The notes under the pieces were generated by a model. That model saw only the letters and a program-made list of their open reading frames with translations. It was not told the origin of the DNA and did no database searches. A stretch of 64,000 nucleotides of DNA, from NCBI RefSeq assembly GCF_003049735.1, contig NZ_PIRM01000001.1:791238-855237 (forward strand), given 5' to 3'. The position numbers and the translations under genes are program-made. This stretch comes from Campylobacter concisus (GTDB lineage Bacteria; Campylobacterota; Campylobacteria; Campylobacterales; Campylobacteraceae). Shown one piece after another: positions 58,759 through 64,000 of this stretch; within the stretch, counting starts at the first letter, position 1; the number at the start of each line of letters is the position of its first letter.

Positions 58759-61700
58759 TTAAAGATCGGTATGGATTTTATCGTCTATTTGGATATGGAT
58801 AGTTTTTCCATTTATTTGATCTATGCTTGTGTAGCCTTTAAATCCAGCAGTATCATATGTATGATCTACTGTCCATTTATGAACTAGATCAACTTTTGTG
58901 ATTTTATTGCCATTAGCATCAACATCACCACCTTTTATCTTAAGTACCGTGTCAGAATTATCAGTGATATCAAGGATATTTTGTGCATTAAATTTGATCT
59001 CTGTCTTTCCTTTAAGCTCAAGATTTTCAAAGCTTTCCACTTTTGAATCAAGATTAGAAATGCCTCTAAGATCAACTATTTGCTTATCAAACACCAAAGT
59101 ATCATGACCTTCGCCACCTTTCATATCTTTACTTGCGTCAAATTTAACCGTATAGTTTTCAACGCCTATATGAAGTGGCTTATAAGGCTCGTAAGACTTG
59201 GACTCTAAGCCATCAGAAGTTTTAAGTGAGGCTTTAACATTTAGATCATAGGCTGATCTTGCATTGATATCAAGCTCTTGATCAAATGTGCCTTTTGCTA
59301 TATCTGCAGCTGATAGAGTATATGTTGCGGTCTTGGTTAGTGTATGGTTATCTGGATCAGTGTATTTAAACTCTACCGTATCTCCATTTCTGGCATCTTC
59401 ATTAAGATAAACTTTAACCGTAGTAGATCTCTCACCGCTTTCTGAGGTTTTTATATCTTTATTAAACATGATACCTCTTATAGCATCGATCTCAGCATGT
59501 GCCGTATCGCTTACTGTTTTACTCTCACCAAATGTGTCAGTTAGAGTAACTTCGGCTTTTGTTTCTTTATCAACTGCGATAGTAGCATCAAGTTCAAGTG
59601 GATTATCCCTGCCTAGTGTAATCGGATGCATAGGATCTGCTATATTTTTTAAAGTAGTTTTACCATTAACGTCTTTTCCTATAACTTCGTAATGATTAGT
59701 CGCGGTAGATCCATCAGGATTCGTTATCTTGACATCTATCTTATCACCAGCTACAACACTTCCTGGGATAGAAACATAAACCTTTGAAATTTTACTACCT
59801 GACTCATCTCTTGAGATAATGCCATTATCATTTTTATCAGCAACTATGCTTACACTTAATCCCGCTTCACTTAAAGGTGCAAGTTTAGCTTTTGCTTCGC
59901 TGCTAGTTGTAGTCTCAGCACCATTTGTTATAGTAGCTACTGCACTAGTTTCACGACCTGGAAGCATAGCAACGCCAGGAATTTTTATAGTATTGTTTGC
60001 TAACTGTGTAGTAACATGAGTAGTATCATCTGTAAGTGAAATTTTACCATTGGCAGTTTTTGAAACTGTATAAGTTATGGTTCTAGACCCTGTTGTACCA
60101 TTAGCTTGAGGTTCTTTTATTGTTACTGCTACCTTATCACCATTTGTGACATTATGCGGCACCTGAACGCTTATAATTGTCTTTTTTATATCATTGTCCA
60201 AAATAGCTTCATCTCTGTCTATTACATTGTCTCTACTTGCATTATCTTCAACAAATTCAATCTTTAAATTTTTAGTATCTACTGATTCTAATGTAGCTTT
60301 AGCTGTTTTTGTTACTCCATTTATAGTAGCTTCAACCACTGCTGGATGATCTTTATCTATATGAACACCAGAAATTTTTAGTTTATTGTCTGTTGGAAGT
60401 AATTCAGTGTGATTATCTGGAAATTTTAGAGTAATGCGATTGCTGACATTTGAAACAATAGTATATTCTTGTTCTACTCCGCCATTTACCTTGACTTTTA
60501 TAATATCGCCACTATTTACAGTGGTTGGGATTTGAAGTGTTGCCGAAGTGGTATTTAATTTTCCATCCTTCATGGCTTCATCTCTACTTAGAACTCCGTT
60601 TCTATCTTTATCCTCATCAATAAATAGCCTAAAGCCTGTTCCAGAACCGCTACCTTGAGCATCAAGCGTAATATCGCTATTTGTCTCAACCTTATCAGCA
60701 CCAGTATTATCAGTAACCTTGGCATTAATGATAGTCTTATGATCTTCTGTTAAGCCAAGTGTATATTTGACCACCTTATTGCTATCAGCATCATCGGTAA
60801 TATCAAGCTCTTCACTGCCATTTTTGGCTATCAATTTGCCGTTATTGTCTTTTACTATCTCATATATCTTGGTCGTTTTATTGTTTGGCGTGTCTTCGTT
60901 GTGTGACTCTACTATTAATTTATCACCTAAAACAAAATTTGAAGGAAGCTTGATAGTTGCTATAGTAGTCGCTCCAGTTGCCTCTGTGCTGCCCAAAATA
61001 CCATCATTATTGGTATCTTTTTCAAAAGTTATCTCCATGTCTTCATGAAGCTTTTCAAGAGTATTATGATTTTGAGCTTCGGCCTTCTTGCCGCCACTTG
61101 TATCGGTGGTCTCAGTAGTTACATTGATGGTCTTGCCAGCAATGATCTCTACGCCAGGAATTTCTATCTCATTTTTATCACTTGCAGTTATAGAAGCATG
61201 AGTAGAAGTATCTTCTAGCATGATTTTACCGCTTGGGTCTCTACCTGTAACCTTATAAGTTTTAGGTGAAGTGCCATTATCTATTTTTACAGTTACCACA
61301 TCACCAGCTATAACGTTATTTGGCACTTTTACTATCACTGTCGTTTTATGTAGGTCGCCATCCGCGTCCTTGCTCTCTGCTCTCGTTAAGGATACGTTAC
61401 GGTCAGTATCCTCTTTGAAATATACCGCCATATCATTTATATTTGAGATAGTAACCGTGCTTGTATCTTCTGCATGCTGAATACCATCTTTATCTTTTAT
61501 CTCAGCTGTTACTTTAGTTTCTAGACCAGTTGCTGTTTTAATGCCAGAAATTTTAAAGCTTCTACCATCTGTTTCTGTATCTATTTTATTGCCATCGCTA
61601 TCTTTTACAAAGAACTTACCATTATTATCTTTTCCAATAGTGTATTTTATTTCTCTAGCAGTAGCTTCATTTGGCTCTTTTATAGTTACAGTTAGTTTAT

Positions 61701-63780
61701 CTCCACTTACTGCATTTTTAGGAAGCTTTATAGTGACTGTTGTACTATTAAGATTACCATCATTCATAGCTTGCTCTCTGCTCATACTCCTAGTGCCATT
61801 AGCCTCTTCAAAGATAACTTCAGGTTTTTTTACATATTCTAAACTGGCCGATACTTCTGACTCATTTATAGATGTATGCCTATCTGGATTTAAATTTGTA
61901 ACTTTGGCCTTAATAGTCGTATCTTCTCCATGCTTTAGTTGGATACCAGAAACATTGATGATATATTGATTATCTCCTGCTTTTATAGGCGTTAAAACAT
62001 TAGAAGTTCCATTTTCTGTTACACTAGTTACAACACCTTTACTATCCATATGTATAGTAAATTCTCTTGTATAAGTTTTAGAAGGATTATTTACAGGATC
62101 ATCAGGATCAGGTCCAGTAATAGTTAGCGTAAGCTTATCGCCATTATCAATTTTATTTGGCAGAGTAATCCTTGCTGTGGTTTTATTTACTTCATTGTCA
62201 TCAGTACTTTCTTGTCTTGAAATTTCATGAAGAGTCTTTTCTTCTGGTAATGTCATTTCTAAATTTCTACCAATAGGCATTACACTATCTTGATCTGACT
62301 CTTCGCTTTTTCGAACATTGTTTTTATCTACCACATGAACACTAGCTGATGTTCTTACATCTGGAAATATCGGAAGAGATGTATTTACTTTTTGATTATC
62401 AATCATCTCTTGTGTAAGAGAAATTTCTTTTGTTGTATCTTGCTTAGTTAGTGGATCGGTATATGTTATAACGATTTTATCGCCAATAACTACATCTTTT
62501 GGTAGAGTTATTTCTACTGTCGTACTTCTAAAGTCGTTATCTTGCTTATTTTCATTATCATATAGATAGATATTATCATCTGTATCTTCAGTAAATTTCA
62601 AAGTCGGTTTTACATCAAGAGTAGTAGAGTCACTTGCAACTGCACTTCTCATCGTGTTTGTACTATCTGCTACGTAAGCTTCTACTTTTGAAGGCTTACC
62701 GTGCTCAACTGGCATATTACTTATCTTATATCCATTATCTATTATGTTTTGATCAATAGATACATTTTTAACCTCAGTTGTGCCATCAGGCTTTGTTAAA
62801 GTCACGTGAAGCACATCTCCGACAATCACATCTTTTACAGTTATAAGTACTGGAGTTTCATTTAATTTACCATCTTTAGCATTTTCAGTATATGTTAATA
62901 GATTATTATCAGGACTGTTATCCTCTGTAAATTTAACCTCTGGAGCACTAAAGCCACTTGAAGTTACGCTATCTTCACTTCTACCACTAACATTTCCTTG
63001 AAAATTTGTAATAGTTGCATCAACTTTTGAAATTTTACCAGTCTGTATTGGAGCATCAAACTGATAACCATTGCTTATGATAGTTGGAGTGATAGGAATT
63101 GTTTTATTTTCAGTATTACCATCTGGCTTAGTTATAGTGATATTTAGTATATCTCCGGCCCTTACTGTGCCATCATTTGGAATTGTAATAAGAACTTTTG
63201 ACGTATTTAAATTTGTATCGCGTGCATGCTCAACCCTACTTAAAGTACCATCGTTATTAAGATCGCTTATAAAAGTTACAAGAGGATTGCTTGGGATTAT
63301 AGTATCATCTCCACCATTGTATCCGCTTATTGGGCTATCGTATGATGCAAAAGCTCTGTTTGTATCACTTAAATTTCTATATGTTGCATTAATGTTTGAG
63401 TAGTGACCACCCTCAGCAAATTTAGCGTCACTTAGGCTAACGCCATCTCCACCACCAGCAGCAGTATTTCCACCAGCTGCGGTCTCTTCAAGTTTTGTTA
63501 GATCTCCACCATTTAAAATAGCATTTTGCAAATCACTAATATCTGCCAAGCCTTCTGCGCCTATAGTACTTTGATTTAAAGCAAGTGTATCATTACCTAC
63601 GATCGTAATCTCTTTTCCATTATTTGAAACAATTGTTATTTTATCAGCGGCATCACTTGTCTTGATGCTCTCTCCCATATAAAGGATGTCACCTACTTTT
63701 AGCTCTCTCTCATTTCCGTTTTGATCGATAGCAACTGCCTTGCCACTAATAAATTTTACTACTCCAGCTTCTTTAGCCAA
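58759..63780 (-). CDS. LapA-type giant adhesin with retention module and Ig-like repeats
   Basis: A 1673-residue cell-surface adhesin. Residues 1-140 match the retention module of LapA-family proteins: VVKFISGKA, KVGDILYMGESIKT, then the linker AILNGGDLTKLEE and two TAAGG motifs (100-104 and 106-110), where the periplasmic protease LapG cuts. Residues 166-1547 are 11 Ig-like repeats of about 105-150 residues. Several open with EF-hand-like loops. The last 126 residues have one RTX-like GGEGHDTLVF and a C-terminal domain (ESFENLELKG, LKIKGGD), the pattern of type I secretion signals. The start is TTG at 63780 (AAGGAG six bases upstream). T1SS genes, LapG and LapD are not adjacent. Confidence 0.88.
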   Translation of the reverse strand: MAKEAGVVKFISGKAVAIDQNGNERELKVGDILYMGESIKTSDAADKITIVSNNGKEITIVGNDTLALNQSTIGAEGLADISDLQNAILNGGDLTKLEETAAGGNTAAGGGDGVSLSDAKFAEGGHYSNINATYRNLSDTNRAFASYDSPISGYNGGDDTIIPSNPLVTFISDLNNDGTLSRVEHARDTNLNTSKVLITIPNDGTVRAGDILNITITKPDGNTENKTIPITPTIISNGYQFDAPIQTGKISKVDATITNFQGNVSGRSEDSVTSSGFSAPEVKFTEDNSPDNNLLTYTENAKDGKLNETPVLITVKDVIVGDVLHVTLTKPDGTTEVKNVSIDQNIIDNGYKISNMPVEHGKPSKVEAYVADSTNTMRSAVASDSTTLDVKPTLKFTEDTDDNIYLYDNENKQDNDFRSTTVEITLPKDVVIGDKIVITYTDPLTKQDTTKEISLTQEMIDNQKVNTSLPIFPDVRTSASVHVVDKNNVRKSEESDQDSVMPIGRNLEMTLPEEKTLHEISRQESTDDNEVNKTTARITLPNKIDNGDKLTLTITGPDPDDPVNNPSKTYTREFTIHMDSKGVVTSVTENGTSNVLTPIKAGDNQYIINVSGIQLKHGEDTTIKAKVTNLNPDRHTSINESEVSASLEYVKKPEVIFEEANGTRSMSREQAMNDGNLNSTTVTIKLPKNAVSGDKLTVTIKEPNEATAREIKYTIGKDNNGKFFVKDSDGNKIDTETDGRSFKISGIKTATGLETKVTAEIKDKDGIQHAEDTSTVTISNINDMAVYFKEDTDRNVSLTRAESKDADGDLHKTTVIVKVPNNVIAGDVVTVKIDNGTSPKTYKVTGRDPSGKIMLEDTSTHASITASDKNEIEIPGVEIIAGKTINVTTETTDTSGGKKAEAQNHNTLEKLHEDMEITFEKDTNNDGILGSTEATGATTIATIKLPSNFVLGDKLIVESHNEDTPNNKTTKIYEIVKDNNGKLIAKNGSEELDITDDADSNKVVKYTLGLTEDHKTIINAKVTDNTGADKVETNSDITLDAQGSGSGTGFRLFIDEDKDRNGVLSRDEAMKDGKLNTTSATLQIPTTVNSGDIIKVKVNGGVEQEYTIVSNVSNRITLKFPDNHTELLPTDNKLKISGVHIDKDHPAVVEATINGVTKTAKATLESVDTKNLKIEFVEDNASRDNVIDRDEAILDNDIKKTIISVQVPHNVTNGDKVAVTIKEPQANGTTGSRTITYTVSKTANGKISLTDDTTHVTTQLANNTIKIPGVAMLPGRETSAVATITNGAETTTSSEAKAKLAPLSEAGLSVSIVADKNDNGIISRDESGSKISKVYVSIPGSVVAGDKIDVKITNPDGSTATNHYEVIGKDVNGKTTLKNIADPMHPITLGRDNPLELDATIAVDKETKAEVTLTDTFGESKTVSDTAHAEIDAIRGIMFNKDIKTSESGERSTTVKVYLNEDARNGDTVEFKYTDPDNHTLTKTATYTLSAADIAKGTFDQELDINARSAYDLNVKASLKTSDGLESKSYEPYKPLHIGVENYTVKFDASKDMKGGEGHDTLVFDKQIVDLRGISNLDSKVESFENLELKGKTEIKFNAQNILDITDNSDTVLKIKGGDVDANGNKITKVDLVHKWTVDHTYDTAGFKGYTSIDQINGKTIHIQIDDKIHTDL
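59140..63285 (-). repeat. 11 tandem Ig-like repeats of the adhesin
   Basis: Each unit has the pattern of an acidic EF-hand-like start, a TTVTIxLPxNV strand, GDKLTVTI, a YxI-KD-NGK strand and an ISGV-type end, about 105-150 residues long. The copies are divergent at DNA level, so they look old rather than recently duplicated, and their number should be fairly stable. Confidence 0.75.
63451..63483 (-). other. two tandem LapG-type TAAG cleavage motifs in the adhesin
   Basis: Codons 100-110 read T-A-A-G-G-N-T-A-A-G-G. LapG of Pseudomonas fluorescens cuts between the alanines of TAAG at residues 108/109 of LapA; the second motif here has its alanines at 107 and 108, the same distance from the N-terminus. 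Confidence 0.7.
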
Positions 63781-63824
63781 GAATACTCCTTATTATTATT
63801 TTGTATTATTTAAATTTTTACGTG

Positions 63825-63830
63825 ATTATA
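63825..63830 (-). promoter_or_regulatory. -10 promoter element for the adhesin gene
   Basis: TATAAT on the minus strand (TATATAATCACG), 45-50 bases before the TTG start. The region further upstream to the window end (63831-64000) is AT-rich with no gene seen. Confidence 0.55.
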
Positions 63831-64000
63831 TACTATCTTTATAAGATATAACTTTATATGAGAAATTTTATCTTTTAAGAAAAAAATATATTAAATAAAT
63901 ATATAAATTCCAAATGTCAATAGTTTGTAAAAAGCGAATTCTGAGCTTTTATCAAAAAAATAGTTTTTTGATTGTCAATATAATTAATCAAGCAAAATAT

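Noticed and set aside
59468..63403. Several plus-strand frames of 60-140 residues inside the adhesin gene
   Set aside because: All are antisense to the conserved repeat protein and track its repeats; no evidence of real genes.

Overview
The window reads as a chromosomal segment of a Campylobacter, most like Campylobacter concisus. The base composition is AT-rich. Strong genes are packed in long minus-strand operons. Many promoters carry a TATAAT -10 (often TGnTATAAT) with no obvious -35. Gene order (obgE, fmt, birA, parA, parB, atpF', atpF, atpHAGDC, tolQRAB-pal-cpoB, slyD, fabD, mtnN, PP-loop ATPase; and mutS2, membrane protein, murC, nitrilase-like, guaB, gatA, tiny ORF, ileS) matches what I remember of C. 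jejuni. The species call is inference.

Layout. 1-1.8 kb (+): a small hypothetical gene, a dihydrouridine synthase and recO. 2.1-21.0 kb (-): a PP-loop ATPase, mtnN, fabD, slyD, the Tol-Pal envelope system, F1 and the b subunits of ATP synthase, parAB, birA, thiD, fmt, a secreted EF-hand protein and obgE. 21.2-25.7 kb (+): a surface-glycan island (three glycosyltransferase genes, one of them broken, and an O-antigen-ligase-like protein) lying between obgE and rpmA/rplU. 25.8-34.6 kb: L27/L21, an Imm49-like orphan, flhB (+), a Dcu-type dicarboxylate transporter with an unusual insert, tRNA-Phe, exbB-exbD-tonB, a heptosyltransferase and a WaaG-like glycosyltransferase. 34.7-37.4 kb (+): polA. 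37.4-53.8 kb (-): a DUF2809-like protein, dapE, a GGDEF/EAL protein, mutS2, two small hypotheticals, murC, a YjbR-like protein, and an ileS-to-nitrilase operon. 53.9-55.0 kb (+): cinA. 55.0-57.1 kb: decayed DNA, including what looks like the scar of a deleted lipid/polyene-type cluster (truncated phosphopantetheinyl transferase joined to the tail of an MMPL exporter). 57.2-58.7 kb: a TPM-domain protein and LemA. 58.8-63.8 kb (-): one very large LapA-type adhesin with a retention module and 11 Ig-like repeats.

How the genes work together. One set builds and energises the envelope: Tol-Pal, ExbBD-TonB, ATP synthase, lipid A/core glycosyltransferases, murC, dapE and fabD. A second set is housekeeping translation and replication (ileS, gatA, fmt, L21/L27, polA, mutS2, parAB). 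The accessory layer is surface-related: the glycan island, the LapA-like adhesin, and a membrane GGDEF/EAL protein that could in principle be its c-di-GMP sensor.

The most interesting observations are the adhesin architecture (two TAAG sites plus EF-hand-like loops embedded in Ig repeats), a nitrilase-family protein that has lost two of three catalytic residues, a TtcA-like protein missing an iron-sulfur ligand, a roughly 100-residue insertion in the Dcu transporter, the decayed glycosyltransferase and the cluster-deletion scar. I did not find a CRISPR array, insertion sequence, prophage or a clearly new multi-gene system.
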